64,000 nt of DNA from Noviherbaspirillum sedimenti (lineage in GTDB: Bacteria; Pseudomonadota; Gammaproteobacteria; Burkholderiales; Burkholderiaceae_D), in the NCBI RefSeq assembly GCF_003590835.1, contig NZ_QYUQ01000002.1, forward strand, positions 1,426,001-1,490,000, in the 5' to 3' direction. Both the position numbers and the translations under genes were made by a program. How positions within the stretch are numbered: the stretch's first letter is position 1; each line of letters opens with the position of its first letter. A model generated the notes under the pieces. The model was not told the DNA's origin. It worked only from the letters and a program-made list of their open reading frames with translations, and ran no database searches. Shown piece by piece: positions 8,810-18,353 of this stretch.

Positions 8810-10999
8810 CTACGCTTTCAGCTCGTCAGTGTTGATCGGCAGCTTGCGTACACGCTTGCCGGTTGCCGCCGCAAGTGCGTTCGCCAACGCCGGCGCGAGA
8901 GGCGGCACGACCGGTTCGCCGATACCAGTGGGATTGGCTGCGGAAGGAACGATGTGGACCTCAATGCGTGGCATGTCAGCAATGCGTACGGGCTGATAAT
9001 CGTGAAAGTTGGATTGGTCTACTTTACCTTCGGTGAGGGTGATCGCGCCGTACATTGCCGCGGACAGTGCGAAGCCGATCGAGCCCTCGACCTGTGCCCG
9101 GATCACATCGGGGTTGATGGCGATGCCGCAATCCACCGCGCACACCACGCGGTCCACGCGATAGCTGCCGTCGCCTTTCACCGTCACCTCTGCGACCTGA
9201 GCCACATACGACTTGAAGGACTCGTGCACAGCCACTCCGCGGCCACGGCGCTCGCCTGGCTTGCCGGCAGGCAGTGGCGTATTCCAGCCCGCCTTTTCCG
9301 CAGCCAGTTTCAGCACCGCCGCATGGCGAGGATGCTTCTCCAGCATGGTCAAACGCCAGGCGACCGGGTCCTTCCCCGCCACTTGCGCCAGCTCATCGAC
9401 GAAGCATTCCGTCGAGAAAGCCGTATGGGTAGAGCCCACCGAACGCCACCAATGCACCGGCACGCCAATGTCCGTCGGTGTGTGCAACTCTACCTGCATG
9501 TCAGGAATGGCATAAGGCAGATTGGTGGCGCCTTCCACCGAAGTGCCATCTATGCCGTCCTTGATCCCCGCCGCAAAGGGAGAACCGGCGAGAATAGACT
9601 GTCCCACCAGGCGATGGCGCCAGCCGACAAGCCTGCCCTGGTCATCCAGCCCAGCCCACAGGCGGTGATGGAACATGGGACGGTAGTAGCCGCCGCGCAT
9701 ATCGTCTTCGCGCAGCCAGACGAGCTTGACGGGCGCACGGCCGTCGATCGCCTTGGCGATGTGCGCGGCTTCCACGATGTAATCGGCATTCTTGCTGGCA
9801 CGGCGGCCAAAGCTGCCGCCGGCATACAGAGTGTTGATACGCACCTGCTCTGGCGTCAGACCGAACAGCTTGGCCAGCGCCATCTGGTCGACGGTTTGCA
9901 TCTGGTCGCCGTTCCAGATTTCACAGCCATCCTTGCCAAGCCGGACCACGCAATTCAGGGGTTCCATGGCTGCGTGAGCAAGATAGGGGAAGTCATACGA
10001 TGCTTCGAGGGTACGTGCGACGGTACTCAGCGCCTTGTCCACGTCGCCTGCGCGGCTCGCCACATTGCCGGGCGACTTGGCAAGTTCCCGGTATTTTTCC
10101 AGGATCTGATCCGAGCCAAGCTTGAAGGCTGCACTTTCGTCCCATTCGACGATGAGAGCGTCACGGCCCTTCTTGGCGCTCCAGGTATCTTTGGCAAGAA
10201 CCGCGACGCCGGAAGGAATCTGCACCACATCCACCACGCCTTTGATCGCCTTCGCCTTGGTAGCATTGAACGACTTCACCTCCGCGCCGAAGCGGGGAGG
10301 ATGCGCCACCACGGCGGTGAGCATGCCCGGCAGGTGTATGTCCTGGGTAAATACGGCCCGGCCGGTGGTTTTATCGGTACTGTCCTTGCGCGGAGCATGC
10401 TTGCCAATGAGCTGGAAGTCCTTCGGATCCTTGAGCTTGACGTCCGCGGGCATCGGCTGCTCAGCGGCGACACGGGCGAGCTGACCGAAGCTTGCCTTGC
10501 GGCCGGATGCCTTGTGCATCACCATGCCGTTGGCAACAACAATCTCTGCGGCAGGCGTATTCCATTGCTGCGCAGCTGCCGCCACCAGCATGGCGCGTGC
10601 GGACGCTCCTGCCCGGCGCAGCTGCTCCCAGGAGTTGGCGATGGCGCTGCTGCCGCCGGTACCCTGCATAGGCCCCCAGGACAGGTTGTTGTAGCGCTTG
10701 GCGTCTGCCGGCGCACTTTCGACGCGGACCTGCGACCAGTCGGCGTCGAGTTCTTCCGCCACGATCGTGGCAAGCCCCGTATAGACCCCCTGCCCCATTT
10801 CCAGGTGTTTGGCAATGACGGTGACCGTGTTGTCCTCGGCAATGCGCAGGAAGGCATTCGGCGCGAAATTTGCAGTCTTCGCCATCTGCTTGCCAGCGCC
10901 TGCTGCTGTCGCGGAAGGCAGGTAGATCGCCAGCGTGAGTCCCGCGGCTTCCTGCAGGAAGCGGCGGCGGCTGGCGTTTTCGATGCGAGTCGTGGTCAT
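8810..10999 (-). CDS. molybdopterin-binding subunit of an IorB-like oxidoreductase
   Basis: The 729-residue protein starts with a Tat signal (SRRRFLQEAAGLTLAIYLPS), so the folded cofactor-bearing enzyme is exported. The aldehyde oxidase/xanthine dehydrogenase molybdopterin domains follow, with MGQGVYTGLATIVAEELDAD, GTGGSS, AGGSFGRRAS and a C-terminal GIGEPVVPPLAPALANA segment containing the catalytic Glu motif. The architecture matches IorB-type subunits (isoquinoline 1-oxidoreductase or periplasmic aldehyde dehydrogenase). GGGAG precedes the start, and the gene lies just after the 2Fe-2S subunit. The substrate is uncertain; an aldehyde or N-heterocycle is likely. Confidence 0.88.
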   Translation of the reverse strand: MTTTRIENASRRRFLQEAAGLTLAIYLPSATAAGAGKQMAKTANFAPNAFLRIAEDNTVTVIAKHLEMGQGVYTGLATIVAEELDADWSQVRVESAPADAKRYNNLSWGPMQGTGGSSAIANSWEQLRRAGASARAMLVAAAAQQWNTPAAEIVVANGMVMHKASGRKASFGQLARVAAEQPMPADVKLKDPKDFQLIGKHAPRKDSTDKTTGRAVFTQDIHLPGMLTAVVAHPPRFGAEVKSFNATKAKAIKGVVDVVQIPSGVAVLAKDTWSAKKGRDALIVEWDESAAFKLGSDQILEKYRELAKSPGNVASRAGDVDKALSTVARTLEASYDFPYLAHAAMEPLNCVVRLGKDGCEIWNGDQMQTVDQMALAKLFGLTPEQVRINTLYAGGSFGRRASKNADYIVEAAHIAKAIDGRAPVKLVWLREDDMRGGYYRPMFHHRLWAGLDDQGRLVGWRHRLVGQSILAGSPFAAGIKDGIDGTSVEGATNLPYAIPDMQVELHTPTDIGVPVHWWRSVGSTHTAFSTECFVDELAQVAGKDPVAWRLTMLEKHPRHAAVLKLAAEKAGWNTPLPAGKPGERRGRGVAVHESFKSYVAQVAEVTVKGDGSYRVDRVVCAVDCGIAINPDVIRAQVEGSIGFALSAAMYGAITLTEGKVDQSNFHDYQPVRIADMPRIEVHIVPSAANPTGIGEPVVPPLAPALANALAAATGKRVRKLPINTDELKA

Positions 11000-11011
11000 G
11001 GTTCTTCTCCC

Positions 11012-11470
11012 TTAGGCCAGCGACTTTGCCGCTTCATGAATCGCAGCGCGAATACGCACATAGGTGGCGCAGCGGCAGACATTGCCGCCCATTGCGCCAT
11101 CGATGTCCGCATCCGTCGGCTTGCGGTTATTTTCCAGCAGCGCCACGGCGCTCATGATCTGGCCGGACTGGCAATAGCCGCATTGGACGACATCGAGCCG
11201 CTGCCAGGCATGTTGCACCGCCTTGCCGACACGGCTGCGCCCGACACCTTCGATGCTCACAATCTTCTTGCCGGCCGCCGCGGATACCGGCGTGCTGCAG
11301 GAACGCACAGGTTCTCCATTCATGTGCACGGTACAGGCGCCGCACAGCGCCATGCCGCAACCGAACTTGGTACCGGTGAGCTGCAGGGTATCGCGCAGCA
11401 CCCACAGCAACGGGGTGTCGGGCTCGGCATCGACGCGCGACTCTTTGCCGTTGATATTCAGTGTGATCAT
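11012..11470 (-). CDS. 2Fe-2S small subunit of an IorA-like oxidoreductase
   Basis: The 152-residue ferredoxin-like protein carries both clusters of the xanthine oxidase family. The plant-type cluster ligands are in [19 protein letters not shown] plus SCSTP, and the second cluster ligands are in [14 protein letters not shown] and [13 protein letters not shown]. It passes electrons from the molybdenum subunit (next gene) to an acceptor. There is no signal peptide, so it is presumably co-exported with the Tat-bearing partner. GGAG precedes the ATG. No cytochrome subunit gene is adjacent. Confidence 0.9.
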   Translation of the reverse strand: MITLNINGKESRVDAEPDTPLLWVLRDTLQLTGTKFGCGMALCGACTVHMNGEPVRSCSTPVSAAAGKKIVSIEGVGRSRVGKAVQHAWQRLDVVQCGYCQSGQIMSAVALLENNRKPTDADIDGAMGGNVCRCATYVRIRAAIHEAAKSLA

Positions 11471-11645
11471 GAAAAACTCCGATGTGGGGTAGTAATCAAC
11501 CTATGCAACTACTTTTTTGCTTTTTATTATTGCAGCCGGGAAGTCCGTTGATTAGATAGCAAAACGTGCATAGGTCTATAAGCACAGCTAATGAATGCGG
11601 CTGTGGTAAGGCATGGTTTTCCCGTTGTTGAGGGCTGGCACTTCG

Positions 11646-12539
11646 TCAGGCTCGGTAGCGCAATGCGTCGACCACCAATGCAAACGCCGGAGACGATTGA
11701 CGGCGTGTTGGGTAGTAGAGATGGTAGCCAGGAAAAGCAGGACACCAATCTTCCAGCACGGAGATGAGGTGCCCTGCGTCGATATGTTCCTGCACCAATT
11801 CCTTTAGGGCGAACGCCAACCCCAATCCGGCCAGCGTTCCCTTGATCAGTTGAGGAACGGCGTTGACGATAAGCTGACCGTCAACGCGCACATTCAACGC
11901 GCGTTTCCCCTTTTTGAGTTCCCAAGCGTATAGCCCGCCATAGGTCGGCAAGCGGAGATTAATGCAGGAATGCTCGGTGAGATCTTCCGGCTTCTTTGGT
12001 AGCGGCCTCTTTGCGAAATAAGCGGGAGCACCAACAATTGCGGTAGGAACGTCCGGGCTAATGCGCACGGCAATCATGTCTTTCTCCACCTGGTCGCCAA
12101 AGCGTACGCCGGCATCGAAGCGCTGCTCGACGATGTCGATCAACCTGTAGTCAGTATTAATCTCGACCTTGATGTCCGGATAATCAGGCAACAACTTCGC
12201 CAGCTTCGGCAAAAGAATGGCGTCAGCCGCTTGCTCCAAAGTCGATATGCGAACGGTGCCGGCGGGCTTATCCCGCAGTTCGCTTAATGCCGCGAGCTCA
12301 GCATTGATCTCGTCAAACCGAGGGGCGACGGTCTGCAGCAAGCGTTCACCTGCCTCGGTAGGTGAGACGCTGCGCGTGGTTCTGGTCAGCAGTCGAATGC
12401 CCAACCGCGCCTCCAACTCCCGAATCGTCTGGCTCAACGCCGATTGGGACACGCCCAGTTGCGCAGCCGCACGGGTAAAGCTAGCTTCGCGCGCCACTGC
12501 GACAAAAGCCAGAAGATCGTTGAAGTTTTCTCGCGCCAT
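11646..12539 (-). CDS. LysR-family transcriptional regulator
   Basis: The 297-residue LysR protein (NFNDLLAFVAVAREASFTRAAAQLGVSQSALSQTI; wing LTRTTRSVSPTEAGERL) is closely related to the one at 2754. It is in the same orientation as, and 175 bp upstream of, the molybdenum hydroxylase genes, which it probably controls. A TATAAG-CCAAT-CTTATA palindrome lies against its start codon, suggesting autoregulation. No strong Shine-Dalgarno is visible. Confidence 0.88.
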   Translation of the reverse strand: MARENFNDLLAFVAVAREASFTRAAAQLGVSQSALSQTIRELEARLGIRLLTRTTRSVSPTEAGERLLQTVAPRFDEINAELAALSELRDKPAGTVRISTLEQAADAILLPKLAKLLPDYPDIKVEINTDYRLIDIVEQRFDAGVRFGDQVEKDMIAVRISPDVPTAIVGAPAYFAKRPLPKKPEDLTEHSCINLRLPTYGGLYAWELKKGKRALNVRVDGQLIVNAVPQLIKGTLAGLGLAFALKELVQEHIDAGHLISVLEDWCPAFPGYHLYYPTRRQSSPAFALVVDALRYRA

Positions 12540-12540
12540 T

Positions 12541-12557
12541 TATAAGCCAATCTTATA
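12541..12557. promoter_or_regulatory. palindrome TATAAG-N5-CTTATA, candidate LysR box
   Basis: The 6-bp perfect arms contain the T-N11-A pattern TAAGCCAATCTTA. The site abuts the start codon of the LysR gene at 12539, so binding there would block its translation start region or transcription. Confidence 0.45.
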
Positions 12558-12619
12558 GGTTCATGCGAATTATACCGTCCAATCAAATGCTGCCATATCC
12601 ACTACATTTGCAGCTGTGA

Positions 12620-12650
12620 AAAAGGGGCGACTCCCCCCTCCTTTTGGATA
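12620..12650 (-). terminator. weak candidate terminator
   Basis: On the minus strand AAAAGGAGGGG and CCCCTTTTT can pair with a bulge and end in a run of five T. This would stop transcripts of the LysR gene at 12791. The stem is imperfect. The remainder of 12558-12790 shows nothing recognisable. Confidence 0.3.
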
Positions 12651-12790
12651 AGACAAACATGCAGCCATCCAAAAGAATCGCTGAGATGCTTTGCTTTATC
12701 AGTCAGCGCAAGCTGATGGTGAGTTTGCCGGTTCGGCCCGTCACATTTCTGCCAAAAGCAGGCCGTCGCCAACTTATATCAAACAAAAGA

Positions 12791-13672
12791 CTACGCAGTC
12801 TCTTCAATCAACCATTCCTTGACAGCCGCCGCAGCTGGCCTAAGCGCCAACCTTCGGTGATGGACGACGTAGTATCCGCTGGATAAAGGCAGGCGACAGT
12901 CGAAAGGCTCTATTAGCGTTCCCTCTGTCGTTTCTTCTTCCATCAAGAGAGCGCTGCTCAAAACGACCCCTTGTCCTTGTTTGGCAGCCTCGATCGCTAC
13001 CATTCCTTGATCAAAATGAATGCGCGGGATGCTCGCAATGTCTGCATCCTTCAATCGGCTGAAATGACGTAGCCATTTTGGCCAATAAGGCTGCACCGTT
13101 GTATGCAGCAGTGTGGCCCGAGCCAGATCGTCTGGCTGTTTAAGCGAAAGGTCTGCGGCATAGCCTGGACTGCAATACGCTCTGGCCTCGTCTTGAAAGA
13201 GCAGCGTGGCATCGAGATTGGCGGCGCTACCCTCGAAGTACCTGATGGCCAGATCGATTTGTTCGCGCTCGAAGTCCACCAGTGCGGTTGACGCATTGAG
13301 ATGAAGCTCGATTTCCGGATACCGCGTTAGCAAGCGTGCCATTCGGCGAGGAAACCACTTGGCGGCAAAACTCGGCGGCATGGAAAGCCATACCGCCATG
13401 CTGCGGCGATCTCTGAGTTTCTCACTTGCATCGGCTATCTGGGCAAGTGCAGGTTGAATCCGCTCCCAATACAGCAATCCATCTGCAGTGGGCTGCACTT
13501 GACGGATCTGGCGGGTGAATAATAAAACGCCAAGCCACTCCTCCAGTTTTTGTATTTGTTGGCCAATTGCGCCAGGTGTTACGTGCAGTTTTTCGGCTGC
13601 ATGAGTAAAACTATGTGTTCTCATTGCAGCATCAAAGGCCACCAATGCTTTTAAGGGAGGATATCTGTTCAT
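12791..13672 (-). CDS. LysR-family regulator, GcvA-like
   Basis: The 293-residue protein begins PPLKALVAFDAAMRTHSFTH, the typical GcvA-type start, followed by the helix-turn-helix AAEKLHVTPGAIGQQI and a substrate domain with QGQGVVLSSALL. It is divergent from the MFS/MaoC pair, with an 87-bp AT-rich gap containing ATAGA-AAA-TCTAT (13676-13688) close to its own start. It probably regulates that pair. Confidence 0.88.
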   Translation of the reverse strand: MNRYPPLKALVAFDAAMRTHSFTHAAEKLHVTPGAIGQQIQKLEEWLGVLLFTRQIRQVQPTADGLLYWERIQPALAQIADASEKLRDRRSMAVWLSMPPSFAAKWFPRRMARLLTRYPEIELHLNASTALVDFEREQIDLAIRYFEGSAANLDATLLFQDEARAYCSPGYAADLSLKQPDDLARATLLHTTVQPYWPKWLRHFSRLKDADIASIPRIHFDQGMVAIEAAKQGQGVVLSSALLMEEETTEGTLIEPFDCRLPLSSGYYVVHHRRLALRPAAAAVKEWLIEETA

Positions 13673-13765
13673 GACATAGAAAATCTATTCCATTGCATAT
13701 ATTAAATCATTTGTCGGGCAGAGTGTAAGCGAACAAAATCGCCATAGTTTTCATAAGGAATGAAT

Positions 13766-15001
13766 ATGTTTCTTTCACTACGTCGCCCTGATGTCTTAGT
13801 CATTACCCTGGCCGCCGCCGGCATTCTCATGGTGTCCATGGGCATTCGACAATCCTTTGGACTTTTCATCAGTCCGATCAATACGGCGACCGGCATGGGG
13901 ATCGCCACGATCAGCTTTGCGCTGGCGATCGGACAGTTCACCTGGGGGGCAATCCAGCCTATCGCCGGCGCAGTTGCGGACCATTATGGCCCACGTGCGG
14001 TATTGATCGGCGGGCTGGTCATGCTGGCGATAGGCTGCGCGCTGACGCCTTTTGTCACGAGTGGCTTTGGGCTGATGGTGTCGCTCGGATTACTGGCATG
14101 CGTGGGATCAGGCGCCAGCAGTTTTTCGGTTTTGATTGGCGCGGGTTCACAGCGCCTGCCCGTCGAATCGCGGGCAGCAGCATCCGGCGTCATCAATGCG
14201 GGCGGCTCTTTCGGCCAGTTCATTTTCGCACCTCTTGCACAGAAACTGATTCAGTCGATCGGATGGATGGGAGCGATGTGGACGATGGCGCTCGCAGCGC
14301 TCTTGACCCTGCCGCTGATTGGCAAGCTGACTGGCGCTGAAGCCAGGCCGCACACGCATGCGGATGGTGATCAGGGACTGCGAAAAACCCTCCGGGATGC
14401 AATGAAGAATCCGAGTTACCTGCTGCTGCATGCCGGATTTTTCACCTGCGGATTCCATATCGCCTTTATCGTCACCCATTTGCCTGGCGAAGTAAATCTG
14501 TGCGGCTTGCCCCCTGCCGTCGCCGGTTGGTCTTTGTCGATTATTGGCCTGGCCAATATTTTCGGCAGTCTTTACGCAGGCTCGTGGATCGGCAAGTACC
14601 GGAGCAAATACGTCCTGGCGGCGATGTATGGCTCACGCGCCGTGCTGATTGCGTGGTACCTGATGATGCCGCGCACCGAATGGACGTTTTACGTGTTTGC
14701 CGCTGGCCTCGGCTTCACCTGGCTGGCGACCGTGCCGCCGACTGCAGCCATCGTGGGAAAGCTGTTCGGCACACGCTATTTGGCAACCTTGTTCGGGATG
14801 ACGCTTTTGTCGCATCAAATCGGCGGCTTTCTCGGTGCGTGGCTGGGTGGAATCGCCATTACCCAGTTCGGCGACTTTAGCTGGATGTGGTACGCCGACA
14901 TTGCCCTGGCCATTTTGGCCGCCATCATCAATTTGCCGATTCGTGAAGCGCCCGTATTGCGCGCCACTGTCAGCCCAGCTCAAGCTCAGGCAGAAACTTG
15001 A
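13766..15001 (+). CDS. MFS transporter, monocarboxylate-porter-like
   Basis: The 411-residue protein has twelve membrane segments. After a short N-terminus come SMGIRQSFGLFISPI and the loop motif GAVADHYGPRAVLIGG, as in the MCT/OFA-like branch of the major facilitators that import organic acids. It also has a loop before helix 7 (RPHTHADGDQGLRKTL) and a long cytoplasmic C-terminus. ATG 13766 is favoured because AAGGA lies six bases upstream; the ATG at 13760 directly abuts that site. The MaoC gene follows 14 bp after the stop, so an organic acid imported here may be handled by that hydratase. Confidence 0.82.
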   Translation: MFLSLRRPDVLVITLAAAGILMVSMGIRQSFGLFISPINTATGMGIATISFALAIGQFTWGAIQPIAGAVADHYGPRAVLIGGLVMLAIGCALTPFVTSGFGLMVSLGLLACVGSGASSFSVLIGAGSQRLPVESRAAASGVINAGGSFGQFIFAPLAQKLIQSIGWMGAMWTMALAALLTLPLIGKLTGAEARPHTHADGDQGLRKTLRDAMKNPSYLLLHAGFFTCGFHIAFIVTHLPGEVNLCGLPPAVAGWSLSIIGLANIFGSLYAGSWIGKYRSKYVLAAMYGSRAVLIAWYLMMPRTEWTFYVFAAGLGFTWLATVPPTAAIVGKLFGTRYLATLFGMTLLSHQIGGFLGAWLGGIAITQFGDFSWMWYADIALAILAAIINLPIREAPVLRATVSPAQAQAET

Positions 15002-15015
15002 AAGGAGTCCAAACG

Positions 15016-15468
15016 ATGGCAAGCGAACAATATCTCGACGACTTGACTGTAGGGCTACGATTTGGCTCCCGGCGTCTCGTAATGGATAGCAGCGCAATCA
15101 AGCGATTTGCGGCGGAGTTCGACCCTCAGCCTTTCCACCTCGATGAACAGGCAGCACAGGGAACCCTATTTCGAGGACTGGCTGCCAGCGGTTGGCACAC
15201 AGCGGCACTTACCATGAGACTTCTGGTCGAGAGCGAGTTCAGGCCGGCTGGTGGAATCGTTGGCGCGGGCTTGGAAGAGTTGCAATGGCCGCGCCCAACG
15301 CGCTCGGGGGACGAGCTATATGTTGAAACTGAAGTGCTTGAGGTCAGGCCATCGAAGTCTCGGCCCGCGCAAGGCATAGTCAAGGTTCGGGTCACGACCT
15401 TCAACCAAATGCAGGAAGTTCTCCAGATGTACGTGGGGAACCTGGTCGTGCAGCGTCGGCCGTCATAG
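15016..15468 (+). CDS. MaoC-family hydratase
   Basis: The 150-residue single hot-dog domain has the R-hydratase catalytic dyad Asp36 and His41 in FDPQPFHLD, followed by AASGWHTAALTMRLL in the central helix. MaoC enzymes hydrate enoyl-CoA or dehydrate hydroxyacyl-CoA thioesters such as mesaconyl-CoA or beta-methylmalyl-CoA. AAAGGAG lies nine bases before ATG 15016, just behind the MFS stop, so the two form an operon. Confidence 0.88.
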   Translation: MASEQYLDDLTVGLRFGSRRLVMDSSAIKRFAAEFDPQPFHLDEQAAQGTLFRGLAASGWHTAALTMRLLVESEFRPAGGIVGAGLEELQWPRPTRSGDELYVETEVLEVRPSKSRPAQGIVKVRVTTFNQMQEVLQMYVGNLVVQRRPS

Positions 15469-15697
15469 CACTTTCCTCATATTATCCAGCTCCCGGTCGA
15501 ATTCCCTTCATTTTCAGAAACGATGCAGGCCCGCATGCGGGCCATCTTGCCGGTTGCGGGTACGGGTGCGAGCTCGAACGTGGTCATCAGTCCCGGCGTC
15601 AACCGGCCGGGGCTGATGACCTCCTTGTACGCTGCATTGAATGCACCAATGGCCTTCTCCCTCAAAACGGCGCTGGGTCGCGGGTCGCTTTGCGGCG

Positions 15698-16813
15698 TTA
15701 CGCCATCAAGCCAAACGCCAGCTCGCTGTCCTTGATGTCGGCAATCGGACCGAGGATAGCACTGTCGAAAGCTCTCGGCTCACGCCTGGCTTCAAACACC
15801 TTCGGCAGGTCCGGATTGGCCAGCGCTCCTCGTCCCAGCGCAACGATGTCGGCGCCGGCTTCCAGCGCCTCATTTGTCCGCTCGACATTGTGCAGGCTGC
15901 CGTTGGCGATGATCGAAATCTTGGGGGCGTATCGGCGGGCCAGCGCAAGCAGGCTGTCTTGCCCGCCCTCGAAAGCCGGCTGCCACGCCTCGAACTCGGT
16001 CACGTGGATGAAGTCCGCCCCGGCTTCTGCGAGCGCGCTGAAGATGACTTCAGCGTCTGCCTCACGGCCGGGCCACTTGCTCGTGAAGTCGTTCACCTTG
16101 CCCTGCGAGATGCGAATGCCGACCGGCACTTCGTTGCCCACCTCGGCTTTGACGGCCTTGACGATCTCGACCAGCAGGGACACCCGTCCCTTGACGTCGC
16201 CGCCCCACCGATCCGTGCGACGGTTGCTGTCCGCGGTCAGGAACTGGTCGAGCAGGTAGCCGTTGGCCCCGTGGATCTCGACCCCGTCGAACCCGGCGAC
16301 TCGCACGGCGCGGGCCGCCGTGTCCACGAAGCCCTTGATCACTTCGGCGATCTCGACGTCGGTGATCTCCACCGGCTCGGCGTAGGTGCCCTGGCCGTAG
16401 TAAACGCTCATCTGCTGGCCCTTGGGCCGAATCGCCGAGGGAGCAACGGTGTGGCTGCGGAATCGGTTGGCATGGCTGAGGGCGCCGGCGTGCATGATCT
16501 GCGCGAACACCCGCGCTCCGTGCGCTTGCATTTCCCTGGTGATGTCTGCCCAAGCGTGCGCTTGTTCTTCGTCGGCCAAGCCGGGCTGGAACGGGTAACC
16601 CTGCGAGTAGGCCTTGTCCGTATACAGCCCTTCCGTGATGACCAGGCCGAAGCCGCCCTTGGCAAACCGGACGTAATAGTCGCGCATGGTCTGCGTGGGA
16701 ACGCCTTCTTCAGTGGCGGTCACCCGGGTCATGGGCGCCACTGCCAGACGGTTTCGCAGAACTGTGCCTTTTATATCGTGCGTAGATAAAATGTTGCTGA
16801 TCGAATCGTTCAT
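15698..16813 (-). CDS. Old Yellow Enzyme family alkene reductase
   Basis: The 371-residue FMN-dependent TIM barrel has the substrate-binding pair in EIHGANGYLLDQFL (His-x-x-Asn), then the RTDRWGGD segment and the C-terminal phosphate-binding ADIVALGRGALANPDL. OYE enzymes reduce activated C=C bonds of enals, enones or nitro compounds with NAD(P)H. AGGTGAG precedes the start. It is divergent from the LysR gene at 16951. A 62-codon frame just downstream (15477-15665, minus) was not recognised. Confidence 0.88.
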   Translation of the reverse strand: MNDSISNILSTHDIKGTVLRNRLAVAPMTRVTATEEGVPTQTMRDYYVRFAKGGFGLVITEGLYTDKAYSQGYPFQPGLADEEQAHAWADITREMQAHGARVFAQIMHAGALSHANRFRSHTVAPSAIRPKGQQMSVYYGQGTYAEPVEITDVEIAEVIKGFVDTAARAVRVAGFDGVEIHGANGYLLDQFLTADSNRRTDRWGGDVKGRVSLLVEIVKAVKAEVGNEVPVGIRISQGKVNDFTSKWPGREADAEVIFSALAEAGADFIHVTEFEAWQPAFEGGQDSLLALARRYAPKISIIANGSLHNVERTNEALEAGADIVALGRGALANPDLPKVFEARREPRAFDSAILGPIADIKDSELAFGLMA

Positions 16814-16950
16814 GCTTTGCTCACCTCATTGCTTGCCGTTAGCGGGTTTTCGAGCGCGGGCAGCGCTTCAATAGAGGTATAGTAGACATCGTCGTGGCGC
16901 CGACCAAGACCGGCAATGGTGAAGCCGCCTTAACGAATGAGGATATAAAA

Positions 16951-17832
16951 GTGCAAATCTCCGACCTCCGGATTTTTCTGGCGGTAGCTTCGACTGGCAG
17001 CTTGTCAGCGGCGGCGCGGCAGCTGGATGTCGTACCCATGCAGGTTTCCCGTCGGCTGGGCGCCTTGGAAGAGGAATTGGGGGTTCGCCTGTTCCACCGC
17101 ACCACAAGGTCGGTTTCCTTGACGGCCGAGGGCGAAGCATTCCTCCCCTACGCCAACACGATGACCGAGGCGGAGGAAAGCGCGCGAGGCGAGTTGAGCC
17201 CATCGCCGGCCAAGGCGTCGGGAGTGTTGCGGATGACAGCGCCGAGCATCCTGGGCCAATCCATCGTGCTCCCCTTGCTGCCTCGTCTGCTGGAGCGGCA
17301 TCCTGAACTGCGCGTCGACCTGGACCTTTCCGATCGGGTGATCGATATCGTAGGCCTGGGCCTGGACCTGGCCCTGCGCGTTGCGCCGCTGGACGATTCG
17401 GAGCTCGTCGCCAAAAGAATCGTGCCGAACCCTCGTGTCATTTGCGCTGCCCCGGCCTACCTGAAACAGCATGGACACCCGTCGACCTTGTCAGATCTCG
17501 ATGCCCATCACTGCATCCTGCTGCAAGCCGTTCCCCGCTGGCCCTTCGTGATCGACGGCGAGTTGCAGCGCAGGCGGATGAATGGTCGTATCAACACCAG
17601 CAGTGTCGATGCCGTGAGGACGGCGGCCATCCAGGGATTGGGGCTTGCCATGCTGACCTACTGGGATGCCTTCCAGCAGCTGGCTGATGGCTCGCTCGTC
17701 CAGATTGAACTGCAGGACGCCTCCATGGAAGACCTGTCCGTATGGGCGGTCACCCCGACCCGGCGCTATGTGCCGACCCGGGTGAAGGTGTTCCTGGATG
17801 CGCTTGAGGCCCGGCTGGCAGATCGGCAGTGA
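16951..17832 (+). CDS. LysR-family transcriptional regulator
   Basis: The 293-residue LysR protein has the helix-turn-helix SLSAAARQLDVVPMQVSRRL, wing LFHRTTRSVSLTAEGEAF, and a substrate domain from about residue 88. The start is taken as GTG 16951 because TGAGGA lies seven bases upstream and the family usually begins two to five residues before this DLRIFL segment; an upstream GTG at 16894 would add an atypical tail. It is divergent from the OYE gene and probably regulates it. Confidence 0.87.
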   Translation: MQISDLRIFLAVASTGSLSAAARQLDVVPMQVSRRLGALEEELGVRLFHRTTRSVSLTAEGEAFLPYANTMTEAEESARGELSPSPAKASGVLRMTAPSILGQSIVLPLLPRLLERHPELRVDLDLSDRVIDIVGLGLDLALRVAPLDDSELVAKRIVPNPRVICAAPAYLKQHGHPSTLSDLDAHHCILLQAVPRWPFVIDGELQRRRMNGRINTSSVDAVRTAAIQGLGLAMLTYWDAFQQLADGSLVQIELQDASMEDLSVWAVTPTRRYVPTRVKVFLDALEARLADRQ

Positions 17833-17876
17833 GCGATCGGCCGGACCCGCCTTGTCGCTGAGGCGAGGCGGCCAGG

Positions 17877-17999
17877 CTTCGATTCCAGTTCACGCAATTG
17901 CAGCGTCAGCATCCGATCCGCTGCGTCATCTCTGGCATAAGGCGCCTTAACTCGTTGAACCGACGGGTTCCAAGCTTCATGTCAAGCTCTTGCCAAAGC
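17877..17999 (-). pseudogene. HxlR-family regulator remnant
   Basis: On the minus strand LLWQELDMKLGTRRFNELRR and then LMPEMTQR read as the core of an HxlR winged helix; after a small insertion at about 17916 the frame shifts and continues MLTLQLRELES. Both the N- and C-terminal parts are missing. It was probably divergent from the LLM oxidoreductase remnant at 18197. The spacer holds GTAC-TTAC-GTAC near 18037-18048, a possible old operator. Confidence 0.6.
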
Positions 18000-18196
18000 A
18001 ATGGTATAAAAAATGTGCCTACAGCACAAAATTGTGCGTACTTACGTACATCGCTGATATAGCTTAGCATGGACTCACATCTACACATAGAAGTCATTCA
18101 AATGAGTCTGTTGCTGTTCCCCTTCGAAATCCACTGAAACCCAGGGGTCTTTCCGCACCGAGTCAGCCATCAGTAACATTAGAAGGAGGCATTGCC

Positions 18197-18353
18197 TTGT
18201 TTTCTTTATCATCACTACCCTATGGCGACCTGCCGGGCTTTCGCAGGACCTACCGCCCGGGCCAAATGACGCTGGGCCTGTACTTTCCGATCGAGGCATA
18301 CGAGGGCGACGCGCCTTCGATGTGCAACCAGGTGGAGCTTGCGCAACAGGCCG
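18197..18353 (+). pseudogene. N-terminal fragment of an LLM-class flavin-dependent oxidoreductase
   Basis: A TTG at 18197 has AAGGAGG seven bases upstream. The frame includes FRRTYRPGQMTLGLYFPIEA and then YEGDAPSMCNQVELAQQADE, the typical beginning of luciferase-like monooxygenases of 300 or more residues. After residue 52 the sequence turns into reverse-oriented sensor-kinase DNA and stops. This is a clean recombination junction, not gradual decay; the ribosome-binding site is still intact. Confidence 0.65.

Noticed and set aside
8954..11551. 865-codon open frame antisense to the molybdenum hydroxylase genes
   Set aside because: It mirrors the codon bias of the high-GC genes on the other strand, has no ribosome-binding site or recognisable domain, and spans two well-supported genes.
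15477..15665. 62-codon minus-strand frame after OYE
   Set aside because: Considered as a fragment of a flavin oxidoreductase, but no diagnostic motif could be named, so it is not listed as a feature.
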